Shown: positions 17,540 to 26,582 of the stretch, in pieces
Layout: every line of letters starts with the position of its first letter
How positions within the stretch are numbered: the first letter of the stretch is position 1
Origin: Pleomorphomonas sp. JP5
GTDB taxonomy: Bacteria > Pseudomonadota > Alphaproteobacteria > Rhizobiales > Pleomorphomonadaceae
Direction of reading: 5' to 3'
Length of the DNA stretch: 64,000 nt
Assembly: GCF_023721815.1 (NCBI RefSeq)
Contig: NZ_JAMDLI010000008.1
Coordinates: forward strand, 372,001-436,000
Program-made: the position numbers and the translations under genes
The notes under the pieces: model-generated
What the model was told of the DNA's origin: nothing
The model's database searches: none
Seen by the model: only the letters and a program-made list of their open reading frames with translations

Positions 17540-17568
17540 CACCCCTCCTCGTTGGGCCCCAGCGCTAT

Positions 17569-17607
17569 AGCCCGCGCCGTCCCCGTCCGACGGCGCGGGC
17601 TAGCTTT
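17569..17607 (+). terminator. Strong hairpin after the ydcH-like gene
   Basis: A perfect 13-pair stem (17569-17581 with 17589-17601, AGCCCGCGCCGTC and its complement) closes a seven-base loop, followed by AGCTTTG. The T-run is short, so termination is likely but not certain. Confidence 0.65.
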
Positions 17608-18837
17608 GTCACCTTCTTCCCGATGACCTGATCCAAGGGTGCCGCGGCTGCCGTCCCGGTTCGGGCACTGCATGTTGCGGAAGCCTCCACGGACGTTACA
17701 CCACCGTAGTCCGTCGATGTCATTCGGGCGCAATCGTTCACTTTCCAGAACGCCAAATCGCAAGACCATGGCCTCTTGCTGCCCCTCGGAGTCCGCCCCA
17801 CTCCGTGCGTTCATTACCCATTCGAGCACCGCTCGCTTGAGAGAAGCCCTCCCCGGACGAGAGTGCCGAGTCGTCAGGTCACTCGTCTGACAACGCACCA
17901 GCGGAGATCGGCGAGGCAACAGCTTCCCGCCAGCGCACCCGCCTCGCACAAGACGACGTGGCTTCCACTGCCGCGCCCAGATGGCCGCTATCCGCCGAGA
18001 CAAACCCGGAGCAGGCAGCCGAACACAACCCTTGATAGTTACCCCGATCGTTCCGATGACTCGGTGTCTGAGACCTCTCGTTGCCCCCTGACCGACCGTC
18101 CGAGCAGTGGCGAACCGGCATCGTCCGCCTGTCAGGCAAGACGCCTTTCATGCCTTCGAGGCAAGCACTGACGAGAGCTCGCTCGCGTGTCGCTTGCCGG
18201 GCTTCGGTGCAGGAAGGGCTCTTGCCCGGCGATGATGATCGGTTCAGAGACAGACTCAACACGGCCATCGAGCAAGCCCTCTCCCGCGTTCGAGCGGGAA
18301 GGCTCCGAATGGCTTTCGGCATGAACAGGACCGGGTCGCTTTCCGCCAAAACAAGGGAAACGCGCTCGCATCCAGCCACTTCGCAAAGTGATTCAGCTAG
18401 CTCGCAAAGCGATTCCGGCAGCTGATGTGCTGATTCAAAAAGGCATCGCACGACGTCCGATCACCGTTCAGAATTTGATTCAAGTTGAAGCGGAAACATC
18501 GAGTCACTTGAATCACTTGCGAGGTGTTGTTGATACGTCGCTTCGGCGGCTCATGCAGTGATTCAGGTGACCGCCGTGATATCGAGCAGCCTCAGAATGA
18601 ACCGCCAGGCACCGCTGTTTTCAGCCAGTGGCATGACCAGCTGCTGACGCATGCCCCCAGCTCTCAAGACAATGACCGCGCCAGCCAGCCCAAAGAAGCC
18701 GGCTTGAGATCGCCCCTTTCCGCCCCCTCCTCGGCCCGCATCACCGTCCGGTCGTAGGGAAGGCGACGAGGCTCGCAGTCCACCCGGCAGACACCATCGC
18801 CCCGCGACGGCGGATACCTTCGAAAGGAGCCCCGACC
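17608..18837. other. 1.2-kb stretch without a convincing gene; GANTC-rich
   Basis: All six frames are interrupted or give arginine/serine-rich low-quality translations. Eleven GANTC sites (sites of the CcrM methylase of alphaproteobacteria) lie between 17789 and 18564, seven of them within 18390-18564. An inverted repeat spans 18377-18526. No RNA family was recognised. It may be decayed coding sequence, a regulatory region or an unrecognised RNA. Confidence 0.6.
18377..18526. repeat. Inverted and direct repeats carrying GATTC
   Basis: The left arm CACTTCGCAAAGTGATTCA (18377-18395) matches the complement of the right arm TGAATCACTTGCGAGGTG (18509-18526), apart from one missing base and one change. 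The motif CGCAAAGYGATTC occurs twice in direct orientation at 18382-18394 and 18403-18415. Further TGATTCA copies are at 18431-18437, 18476-18482 and 18559-18565. Confidence 0.75.
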
Positions 18838-18978
18838 ATGAAGCGTCGCCGCAACTCCATCGAGCTGATCCCTTCGAGCCATCGCGCCACTGCCGGCAGG
18901 CGCCAGGTACGAGCAGACTACAAGCAGGCCGACGGGAGCCAGATGAGCCATGTCGGGCGCGAGATGGGCGCTACCTGA
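18838..18978 (+). CDS. Possible small basic protein, 46 aa
   Basis: This short reading frame starts MKRRRNSIELIPSSHR and has a good ribosome binding site (AAAGGAG, eight bases before ATG). The product is basic and hydrophilic with no membrane segment or known motif. It stands alone in the sparse stretch between the ydcH-like gene and the WYL regulator. A good ribosome binding site can occur by chance, so the gene is only a candidate. Confidence 0.3.
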   Translation: MKRRRNSIELIPSSHRATAGRRQVRADYKQADGSQMSHVGREMGAT

Positions 18979-19604
18979 AGATGCAATCAGAGAGCGGTCA
19001 GAGCCGCCTACCCCACCGGAGAAAAGCGGGCACTTCAACCGATCAGGATCTGGTGGGAGTCGTCATCACGGGCCGCGCCGATTTGCTCACCCACTCTCAG
19101 GCACCGTTCCGGAGGATCCCAGAACCGCGAGCCGGGCGGTCTGTCAGCGCCCCACCGCAGAGCGGGTTCGGCGCCGCTCTATCGCGTAGGGCAGGCGCTT
19201 GGGTACGGACCGATCCTCGTTACCAACCCGCAGTCAAAAGTGTCTGCAGTAAACACAGACTGATCAATATTCCAAACACCCTTGCAACTCGACGCCTGCC
19301 CTTCCCCAGCGCACGCGAAGCGCCGATCGTCATGCCGCAACCGAGGACAGCGACTGGCGGAGAGACGTCGAAGCCGACGGATCGCCTTTCCGTCAGCTAC
19401 GATCGAAAGTGCAAGGCCGTCGGCTTCGCTGGGAAGCCATGCACCTTGTCCGACGGATACGGGGCGAGAAGGCCGCGTGGACGAGAGGCAAGAAGCGACT
19501 CAGAACAAAACAGGATCATTGTTGTGGACGTGGACCGTGCATGCTGGCATGATCGGAACACCTTTTTGTTGACCGAATCCATTGCCGAACTCTTGGGTCG
19601 ATCC
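18979..19604. other. Intergenic stretch upstream of the WYL regulator
   Basis: About 620 bases with no convincing gene. The frame of the WYL regulator is open through this stretch, but the translation is compositionally unlike a protein and carries no domain. The promoter of the regulator should lie in its last part, where the sequence around 19540-19600 becomes less GC-rich. Confidence 0.5.
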
Positions 19605-20351
19605 ATGTCCCGCGCCGAGCGCCTTCTCACCTTGGTCCAGGCCTTACGCCGCCGTCGCCGTCCCGTCGCCGGGGCGGAGCTCGCGGCCGAGCTTGGCGTA
19701 TCGCTTCGCACGCTCTATCGCGACATTCAGGCCCTGATCGGCCAGGGCGCGCCGATCGACGGCGAGGCCGGCATCGGCTATGTGCTGAGGCCCGGCTTCA
19801 TGCTGCCTCCACTGATGTTCACCGAGGACGAGATCGAGGCATTGGTCTTCGGCGCGCGCCTCGCAGCGACCCGAGCCGACGAACGGCTGGCGTCATCCGC
19901 CGAGAACGCGCTTGCGAAGATCGCCGCCGTGCTGCCGCCCGACCTTGCCGACCGGATGGATGCCACCGGCCTGATCGTCGCGCCAGCCTGGAATGCCAAC
20001 CGAGACGGGGTGGACCTCTCTCTGGTGCGCGGCGCCATTCGCAACGAGACGCGGCTCGAGTTCTCGTACGTCAACGAGAAGGGGCTCGCCTCCCGTCGCG
20101 TCGTCTGGCCAATCGCCGTCGCTTTCTTCGAACGCGTGCGCGTTCTCACCGCATGGTGCGAGCTGAGGGCCGACTACCGCCACTTCCGCGTCGATCGCAT
20201 GTCGGACGCCATCGACCTCGGCGTCCGCTATCCGCGCCGGCGTCGCGTTCTCCTCAAGGAGTGGCGGGAGATCGAGAGCGCCGAGCCGGCCTGGAGAGAG
20301 GTGGCCGACGCGGCGGACCCGGTGGCGGTGCCGCGCCGGAAGTCCGCCTGA
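19605..20351 (+). CDS. YafY-type HTH/WYL transcriptional regulator
   Basis: A 248-residue regulator. The N-terminal winged helix (about 1-60) opens with the family signature MSRAERLLTLVQALRRRR and has LGVSLRTLYRDIQAL as recognition helix. The WYL domain (about 135-215) carries the conserved pattern WPIAVAFFERVRVLTAWCELR, where WPI... replaces the commoner P-x-G/L start. WYL domains sense nucleic acid or small ligands. The start is placed at MSRAERLL because it aligns with the family; the ribosome binding site is poor. The product of the convergent gene (YitT-type) gives no hint of its target. Confidence 0.88.
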   Translation: MSRAERLLTLVQALRRRRRPVAGAELAAELGVSLRTLYRDIQALIGQGAPIDGEAGIGYVLRPGFMLPPLMFTEDEIEALVFGARLAATRADERLASSAENALAKIAAVLPPDLADRMDATGLIVAPAWNANRDGVDLSLVRGAIRNETRLEFSYVNEKGLASRRVVWPIAVAFFERVRVLTAWCELRADYRHFRVDRMSDAIDLGVRYPRRRRVLLKEWREIESAEPAWREVADAADPVAVPRRKSA

Positions 20352-20365
20352 CGCCCGGAGGCTGC

Positions 20366-20983
20366 TCAGTAGCCGTTGTAGCGACCCGGCTTGTGATTGA
20401 CGGCCAGAACGAGGTTTAGAACCACGGCGCCCAGAACGGATAACGCCACGTTCTTCCAGTCGAGCACAAGGAAGGATGTCGCGAGGATCAGAAGGTCGGT
20501 GGTCAGCTGGAACTTGCCGGCTCGCCATCCAAGCTTTTCCTGAACGAAGGCTGCGAGGATGCCGATGCCGCCAAGGCTCGACTTGTGGCGGAACAGCATC
20601 AGCATGCCGACGCCGGTCAAGGCGCCTCCGGTGATTGCCGAGAACCAGGGAGCGCTATAGCCGATAGCGAAGGCGTCGTGCATGAAGTAGCTCTCCGCGG
20701 CGAGCAGGGCCACCGCCGCGAAGGTCTTCAGGGTGAACTCCTTGCCGAGCGTTACCCAGCCGAAGGCGTAGAACGGCAGGTTCAGCAGGAAAATGACCGG
20801 GCCGATGCCGAACTGGGTGACATAGTGGATGAGAAAAGCAGCACCAGCGGTACCGCCGGTGCCCAGATGAGCGTCGCGGAAGAACTCGATGCCGACGGCG
20901 GCAAAGAACGTCCCCATGACAATCGCCTGCACGTCGTCCCAAACACCGTGCCTGCCGTCGTCGCTCCTGTCGATGCTCACCAT
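20366..20983 (-). CDS. YitT-family membrane protein
   Basis: A 205-residue inner-membrane protein with five or six hydrophobic segments and the family's GTGGTAG motif in the first loop (LGTGGTAGAAFLIHYV) plus SSLGGIGILA near residue 150. This corresponds to the integral-membrane half of YitT/DUF161 proteins without the C-terminal DUF2179 domain. Transport function is suspected for the family but not shown. The start MVSIDRSDD has AAAGG upstream. It is convergent with the WYL regulator (14 bases between stops). Confidence 0.88.
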   Translation of the reverse strand: MVSIDRSDDGRHGVWDDVQAIVMGTFFAAVGIEFFRDAHLGTGGTAGAAFLIHYVTQFGIGPVIFLLNLPFYAFGWVTLGKEFTLKTFAAVALLAAESYFMHDAFAIGYSAPWFSAITGGALTGVGMLMLFRHKSSLGGIGILAAFVQEKLGWRAGKFQLTTDLLILATSFLVLDWKNVALSVLGAVVLNLVLAVNHKPGRYNGY

Positions 20984-21250
20984 ATACTGCTGCCTTTCTC
21001 GAACGTCGCCCTTGCGGTCTCTGTCATATCCTCGGGGTGGTTGCCAGCGGCGCGACGGAGACGAAGCGTGTCGGCGACCTGACCAGACCAGAGTTGGGCA
21101 ACTCCTGTGCAATTGCCGCGCCACTGACGGCGATGTGCCACAATTGTGACGTTGCGGAACGGCGAACCCGGCCTATCCTTCCTGTTGCGGGCGCCCGCGT
21201 TGGCGGCGCTCCGTCCTCCGGCAAAACCGGCCTGAACAGGGAATGTCACC

Positions 21251-21460
21251 ATGAAGATTTCGGCTCGCAACGTCCTCGAGGGCAAGGTCGTCAAGATCAC
21301 CAAAGGCGCGACGACCGCCCATGTCGTTCTGGAGGTCGTTGGCGGCGCTAAGGTCACGGCGGCGATCACCAACGAGGCGGTCGACGATTTGGGCCTGAAA
21401 GTCGGCGACGCCGCCAAGGCGGTGGTCAAGGCATCGGACGTGCTCGTCGCCATCGACTGA
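21251..21460 (+). CDS. mop: Single-domain molybdopterin/molybdate-binding protein (Mop)
   Basis: A 69-residue protein made of one TOBE (Mop) domain: MKISARNVLEGKVVKI, a central VTAAITNEAVDDLGL and KAVVKASDVLVAID. Such proteins assemble into hexamers that bind molybdate and buffer it for molybdoenzymes or nitrogenase. The length equals that of clostridial and rhizobial Mop proteins. The gene is solitary; no mod transporter is in the window. AGGGA precedes the start. Confidence 0.93.
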   Translation: MKISARNVLEGKVVKITKGATTAHVVLEVVGGAKVTAAITNEAVDDLGLKVGDAAKAVVKASDVLVAID

Positions 21461-21557
21461 CCGTCCGGCGAAGGCAGCCGAGACGCTCGCCGAGCTCGCA
21501 TGAGCCCACATGAGTCTCCATGACTCACCATAAGCTCCTGTGTGGCTTGTCCTTGCT

Positions 21558-22064
21558 TTATGCCCGGCGACGTCTCTTGCGACCCAACAGTCCCGGCAAC
21601 CGCGTCGGCCATGTGACAATGCGGTCCTGCCAGTCCTCCACCGGCCAGTCCTCTTCGCGCACCGTCTTGCCGCGAACAGAGACACCGGCCCGATGAACGC
21701 TGTCCGGATCGCCCGAGACGAGCGGATGCCAGTCATAGAGATCGCGCCCTTCGGCAACGAGGCGATAGGCGCAGGTGGTCGGAAGCCAGGTGAGCGTACG
21801 CACCTCCTGCGGCGTCAGGCGCACACATTCCGGCACCGTCTCAGAGCGATGGGCATAGTCGCGGCAGCGGCAGCTTTCTCCATCGAGCAGCGAACACCCG
21901 ATGTCGGTGTAGACGACGCGGCCGGTATCCTCGTCTTCCAGCTTATTGAGGCAACATCGGGCGCAGCCATCGCACAGGCTTTCCCACTCCGTGTCGGTCA
22001 TTTCCTCAAGGCTTTTGGTGCGCCAGAAAGGCAGCCCGTCGTCGTTGCCTGTGTCGTCCGTCAT
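21558..22064 (-). CDS. YcgN-family cysteine-cluster protein (UPF0260)
   Basis: A 168-residue cytosolic protein with the family's cysteine clusters: [12 protein letters not shown] at about residues 30-41 and [16 protein letters not shown] at about 56-71, followed by PECVRLTP and [10 protein letters not shown]. These suggest an iron-sulfur or zinc centre; the biochemical role is unknown. Length fits the family (about 150-165). It converges with mop; an imperfect hairpin TGAGTC/GACTCA at 21511-21527 lies between. Confidence 0.93.
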   Translation of the reverse strand: MTDDTGNDDGLPFWRTKSLEEMTDTEWESLCDGCARCCLNKLEDEDTGRVVYTDIGCSLLDGESCRCRDYAHRSETVPECVRLTPQEVRTLTWLPTTCAYRLVAEGRDLYDWHPLVSGDPDSVHRAGVSVRGKTVREEDWPVEDWQDRIVTWPTRLPGLLGRKRRRRA

Positions 22065-22133
22065 CTTTTTCTCTGCGATCTGGTAACCGGGGCCGGAAAA
22101 GGTTAGTTTTCAGCTTCCGAACATTCCTAACGC

Positions 22134-24374
22134 TTGGGCTCTACCGTGCCGGAATTCAAGAGCAATCCGCGCTGGCGCCTCTGGCTTCTCCGAATCGATG
22201 CCTTCGTCGACTCGGCCGCATGGAACGCCTCGAAAGGTTTCTCGCGGTTCTGGGGCAGCCTTGTCGACTACTCCGGCCTGATCCGCATGCGCGGCTGGAA
22301 GCGCGCGGTGTTCGAGCTGGCGTCCGAAGGAGCGACGCTCGGCGCGGCCGGATCCATCGTCCTGTTGTTGTTCGCCATTCCGGCTTTCAAGGCGACGGAG
22401 GGCGACTGGCGCGCTCGCGGCGATTATGCCGTCACCTTCGAGGACAAGACGGGCGCAATCATCGGCCGGCGCGGCATGTTTCTCGATGACAGCGTACCGC
22501 TCTCGGCAATGCCGCCCTACCTCATCGAGGCGACGCTCGCCACCGAGGACCGGCGCTTCTACGACCATTTCGGCATCGACCCTCTCGGCACCCTGCGCGC
22601 CATCGTATCGAACGCCAGGGCCGGCGGCGTCGTCCAGGGCGGTTCGACCATCACCCAGCAGCTCGCCAAAAACCTCTTCCTTTCGAACGAGCGCACCCTC
22701 CAGCGCAAGATCAACGAAGCCTATCTCGCTCTCTGGCTCGAAGCACAGCTGTCCAAGGACGAGATCCTGAAACTCTATCTCGACCGCGCCTACATGGGCG
22801 GCGGCACACATGGCGTCGCAGCGGCGTCGGAGTTCTATTTCGGCAAGTCGGTCAGGTCGCTGACGCTGGCTGAGGCGGCCATGCTGTCCGGCCTTTACAA
22901 GGCGCCCACCAAATACTCGCCCAACAACAACCTCGCCGCCGCTCGCGCCCGCGCCAATCAGGTGCTGTCCAACCTCGTCGAAGGCGGCTTCATGACGGAG
23001 GCGCAGGTTGCGTCAGCTCGTCGCAACCCGGCAACGCCGGTGCCCTCGGCCAACGGTAATGCGCCGGACTGGTTCCTCGACTGGGCCTTCGAAGAGGTGA
23101 AGCGCATCGCCCCCCCCGGCGATCGGACCATTACCGTTCGAACCACGCTTGACCCGATGGTTCAGAAGACGGCCGATGCCGCCGTCGCCGAAAGCCTCCG
23201 GAAGTATGGCCAGCAGTACAAGGTGAAGCAGGCCGCCACCGTCGTTCAGAGCCTGGACGGCGCCGTCCGGGCTATGGTCGGTGGCAGCGACTATGGCGAA
23301 AGCCTGTTCAACCGCGCGGTCTACGCGTTGCGTCAGCCGGGATCGTCGTTCAAGCCCTTTGTCTATGCCACGGCTTTCATGAACGGCTACGCCCCCGAAG
23401 ACATGATCTCCGATGCGCCGATCACAATCGGAAACTGGAGCCCGCGCAACTATGGCCGCTCCTATGCAGGCCGGGTCTCGCTCAGAACGGCCATCGCCAA
23501 GTCGATCAATACGGTGCCGGTCCGGCTCGCCGAGAGCATGGGGCGCGGCAAGATCGTGGACACCGCGCACAAGCTGGGTATCCGCACTGAGCTCAAGATC
23601 ACACGCGCCTTGCCGCTCGGCGTGGCCGAGGTCACTGCGCTCGACATGGTCGGCGCCTATTCCGGCTTTGCCACCGGTGGAATCAAGTCGACGCCCTATG
23701 CCATCGAATGGACCAAGACGCGTGCCGGCGCGATCACCTACGACCGGGCGCGCGACGAGCCGCCGCCCGAGCAGGTGTTGCCCGAGGAGATCGCCTACGA
23801 GATGAACAGCGTACTGTCGACGGTGGTGAACGCCGGCACCGGGGGACGCGCGAAGTTCCCCGGGCAAATGCAGGCCGGCAAGACCGGCACGACGCAGGCC
23901 TATCGCGATGCCTGGTTCGTCGGCTACACCGGCTGGTATGCGGCCTCGGTGTGGTTCGGCAACGACGACTATACCTCGACCGCCAGAATGACCGGCGGCA
24001 GCCTGCCGGCCATAACCTGGCACTCCATCATGGAACCGATTCACGCCGGTCTCAGCTTCAAGCCAATCCCGGGCGTCCCAGTATCGGCCGACGTTCTTGC
24101 CTCGGCCGGCAAGCCGGCCGAGGTGGCCGCGGTCGCTCCCGCGACGGCCGTTTCCCCGCAGTCCCTGACGCCGGCGGCGGCGGCGGTGATCCGCGATGTC
24201 GGCGAGAGCATGCGTGCCCGTCTTCCTGCGACGCGGCCTCGGGAAGCAGCCCTCGTGCCGGCTGCCGACAGCGAACCGATCAGCCTTCGGACTCCATCCG
24301 ATGCCGGACGATCGAATATCCTTCTCAACGGCCTTTCGCTGCTCGGTGCATCCGACGCCGCGTCGCCTCGCTGA
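22134..24374 (+). CDS. PBP1A-type bifunctional peptidoglycan synthase
   Basis: A 746-residue murein polymerase and cross-linking enzyme anchored in the inner membrane by one helix (about 70-85). The glycosyltransferase (GT51) domain has the catalytic Glu138 in EATLATEDRRFYDHFG and the GGSTITQQLAKNLFL motif. The transpeptidase has the active Ser404 (SSFK), SIN at about 457-459 and KTGTT at about 583-587. The C-terminal 90 residues are Ala/Pro-rich and variable. The start is TTG at 22134, or GTG at 22146; there is no ATG close by. DUF1214 and DUF1254-like genes follow within 12 bases and probably share the transcript. Confidence 0.95.
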   Translation: MGSTVPEFKSNPRWRLWLLRIDAFVDSAAWNASKGFSRFWGSLVDYSGLIRMRGWKRAVFELASEGATLGAAGSIVLLLFAIPAFKATEGDWRARGDYAVTFEDKTGAIIGRRGMFLDDSVPLSAMPPYLIEATLATEDRRFYDHFGIDPLGTLRAIVSNARAGGVVQGGSTITQQLAKNLFLSNERTLQRKINEAYLALWLEAQLSKDEILKLYLDRAYMGGGTHGVAAASEFYFGKSVRSLTLAEAAMLSGLYKAPTKYSPNNNLAAARARANQVLSNLVEGGFMTEAQVASARRNPATPVPSANGNAPDWFLDWAFEEVKRIAPPGDRTITVRTTLDPMVQKTADAAVAESLRKYGQQYKVKQAATVVQSLDGAVRAMVGGSDYGESLFNRAVYALRQPGSSFKPFVYATAFMNGYAPEDMISDAPITIGNWSPRNYGRSYAGRVSLRTAIAKSINTVPVRLAESMGRGKIVDTAHKLGIRTELKITRALPLGVAEVTALDMVGAYSGFATGGIKSTPYAIEWTKTRAGAITYDRARDEPPPEQVLPEEIAYEMNSVLSTVVNAGTGGRAKFPGQMQAGKTGTTQAYRDAWFVGYTGWYAASVWFGNDDYTSTARMTGGSLPAITWHSIMEPIHAGLSFKPIPGVPVSADVLASAGKPAEVAAVAPATAVSPQSLTPAAAAVIRDVGESMRARLPATRPREAALVPAADSEPISLRTPSDAGRSNILLNGLSLLGASDAASPR

Positions 24375-24386
24375 CCGGTCGCGACT

Positions 24387-24971
24387 GTGTTTTCAACCAT
24401 CCGCTTCATCGTGGTTACGCTCGCCGGCGTCTTTCTCGGCCTCGCTTCGGCATGGTGGGCCGTCGGCAACCTCCATTTCAAAGGCGCCCAGACCATCGGG
24501 CAGTGGTCGGTTGTGGAAGATGATGCCAAGGCCAACCCTTACGAAGCGGCAAGGGCGGCTCGGCGTGGTGGCGGCGGCCTCGGGCCAAGCGAGGGGATAG
24601 AGCTCATCACCGAGACAAGCGCCGACAACAAGCCTCTCCAGGCAGCTTGCGCCTATCTGGTCACCGGCCCGATGCCACAGGGCGTGCTCTGGACACTGAC
24701 GGTCTCCGATCGCGACGGTCACTTGCCAGCCAATCCGGCGCGCCGCTTCGGCTTCACCTCGCTCGATGCGATGACCTTCGGCCCGGCGCGTCAGGTTCGC
24801 ATATCGATCGGGCGGGAGGTTCGGCCCGGCGACTTCGTGGCCACGACCGACCTTTCGAGCCTGCGATTGACCCTTCGCCTCTATTCGCCAACCCTGGCCG
24901 CGCGCGCGCCAAGCCGCGACCAGCTGCCATCAGTGACGCCACTTGGCTGCGAGCAAAAGGACGCGTCATGA
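24387..24971 (+). CDS. DUF1214-domain membrane-anchored protein
   Basis: A 194-residue protein with an N-terminal membrane helix (about 5-25) and a DUF1214 beta-sandwich ending in RLYSPTLAARAPSRDQLPSVTPLGC. Family members are exported; function is unknown. GTG start at 24387, 12 bases after the PBP1A stop. Its TGA overlaps the next gene's ATG, so the two are coupled. Pairing of DUF1214 and DUF1254-type proteins is typical of Hyphomicrobiales. Confidence 0.88.
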   Translation: MFSTIRFIVVTLAGVFLGLASAWWAVGNLHFKGAQTIGQWSVVEDDAKANPYEAARAARRGGGGLGPSEGIELITETSADNKPLQAACAYLVTGPMPQGVLWTLTVSDRDGHLPANPARRFGFTSLDAMTFGPARQVRISIGREVRPGDFVATTDLSSLRLTLRLYSPTLAARAPSRDQLPSVTPLGCEQKDAS

Positions 24972-25504
24972 TCGACACCGGTCTTCGCTGGCTCGCCGCG
25001 ACGCTGTGCATTGCCGGGCTTACCCATATCGCAGCCGTCCTTCTTGCGCCCAGTCATTCCCGCGACTTGGCGTTCACCGGCGTCGATTTCGGCGGGACGG
25101 ACGGCAAGCTCGTTCTCGTCGACAACAGCAACACATCCGCCGACCTGGACCCGGCCTTTCTCAATGCCGTCTGCCGCTTCGATGATGAAACCGGGCCGGT
25201 TCGCCTCACGGGCATCATGCCCGGCACATACTGGTCCGTCGCGGCGATGTCGGAAGACGGCCGAATTCTCTCGACGCTGTCCCGGGAAGACTTGCGCGGC
25301 GCCGATATCGATCTCCTGGTCGGTCGCACCGCCGCGCTCGACGCCGTCAGACAGTCGGTCGGTCTCGACTCCGTCGAGACGATGTCGCTGCCAGTCAGCC
25401 GAGGCTTCGTGCTGCTCCGACTGTTCGCTGGCAGCCTCGACGATCGAGGTCTCGCCGAAGGCGCCTTCGAGGATCTTCAGTGTCGCCCCGCCCTTTCGGA
25501 GTGA
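24968..25504 (+). CDS. DUF1254-like membrane-anchored partner of the DUF1214 protein
   Basis: A 178-residue protein with an N-terminal helix (about 8-27) and a periplasmic part with the pattern PGTYWSVAAMSEDGRILS and GRTAALDAV. This corresponds to the short DUF1254-type partner that follows DUF1214 genes in rhizobia. ATG overlaps the previous stop (ATGA). The family name rests on this pairing and a partial resemblance; a wholly unnamed family is possible. Confidence 0.72.
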   Translation: MIDTGLRWLAATLCIAGLTHIAAVLLAPSHSRDLAFTGVDFGGTDGKLVLVDNSNTSADLDPAFLNAVCRFDDETGPVRLTGIMPGTYWSVAAMSEDGRILSTLSREDLRGADIDLLVGRTAALDAVRQSVGLDSVETMSLPVSRGFVLLRLFAGSLDDRGLAEGAFEDLQCRPALSE

Positions 25505-25514
25505 AGACCGACGC

Positions 25515-26390
25515 TTATTTCTGCGGCACCGGCTCGTCGAAGGGATCGGGAGCATTCAAAAGGCGAGAGTGCCTGTACGGAGCGCTGGGTACCGCCGTCT
25601 TGATCGGCGGCGCCCCAACGCACTTCGAAAAGACCAGCGTGTCATAGGCCCGGTTGGCGGCGAACAGCTGATCGGATGGCGCTTCCACCTGGAAGTGGTC
25701 GATGGCGTATCGATAGGACGCCGCTCTATAGCCCAGCGCCTGCCAAACCCACGAGATGGCTTCCTCATTCTCCCAAACCCGCGCCTCGGCCCCTTCATGG
25801 AGGCGGGCCTCGACAAGGCGCTGGCGCCTGAGGGCACCGAGGCGCTCGATATCGGCGCGTCGTACGCGGGCGGCGACCTGGCAGAACGGCTGGATCAGAG
25901 CGCTATCGGAACCGGCATCATTTATGACCCGCGTCCAAAGGGTCTCCGTCGAGATGCGCCCGTCCGAGAGAAGGTAGCGATGATAGCGACCGCGATCGTA
26001 GGCCGGCTCAATGAGCGGCAAGGCGATCTCGGGGAACATGGAAGCGGTCTCCGTCGATATGGAGGCGCCTCCCTTGAGGATCGGCAGGATTCGCGTTCGC
26101 TCGCCTTCAACCAGGCTATCGAGCCACCAGTCCCGCACATGCGGCGCCCGCACGAAAGCCCAGACGCGATTGCGCAACTCGATCTCGTCATCGGTCAGCG
26201 GGAAGCCGGAGACCGGCTCCTTTCGCACATGTTCCGCAACCAGGTTGCCGGCCGTCGGCAACAGCGTATCGTGCAGGAAAGAGGGTTCGGCGCGCCCGAA
26301 ATCACCCGTCGGTCGGCCGCAGGCGGTGACCGCAAGCAGAACCAGAGCCAGCGCACCGCCAGCCCTCAAGTCACTCAAAAGCGCGGCCAC
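25515..26390 (-). CDS. Hypothetical lipoprotein
   Basis: A 291-residue exported protein. From the GTG start at 26390 (GGAGAA seven bases upstream), a hydrophobic segment ends in LLAVTACGRP, a usable lipobox. The mature part is helical, rich in Arg and Trp, with WAFVRAPHVRDWW and a late CVGAPPIKT. No domain was recognised. The gene ends 10 bases from the convergent DUF1254-like gene. Co-directional with the DUF6544-like gene 192 bases upstream; they need not share a promoter. Confidence 0.8.
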   Translation of the reverse strand: MAALLSDLRAGGALALVLLAVTACGRPTGDFGRAEPSFLHDTLLPTAGNLVAEHVRKEPVSGFPLTDDEIELRNRVWAFVRAPHVRDWWLDSLVEGERTRILPILKGGASISTETASMFPEIALPLIEPAYDRGRYHRYLLSDGRISTETLWTRVINDAGSDSALIQPFCQVAARVRRADIERLGALRRQRLVEARLHEGAEARVWENEEAISWVWQALGYRAASYRYAIDHFQVEAPSDQLFAANRAYDTLVFSKCVGAPPIKTAVPSAPYRHSRLLNAPDPFDEPVPQK

Positions 26391-26582
26391 AATGCTTCTC
26401 CGGTCATTTCGACCGGAGTCTTCCGGATTCGCGCAGACTGCGCAAGCCCGCCCATTTCCGAAGCCTGATGCGAATGTCGTTTCGTTGCCCAACTCACATC
26501 CGTTCCGCCTGATCCGGGCTCATCCGGCTCAAGCAGGCTTCGGCCTGACCGTCCGGAAGGTCGCAACCTGACGGAAGCGGTA

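Noticed and set aside
17879-18451. 190-codon minus-strand frame in the gene-poor stretch
   Set aside because: Serine/arginine-rich translation with no domain; it runs through the repeat region, which creates the repeated residues.
21511-21527. TGAGTC/GACTCA hairpin between mop and the YcgN gene
   Set aside because: Six pairs with no T-run on either strand; too weak to call as a terminator.
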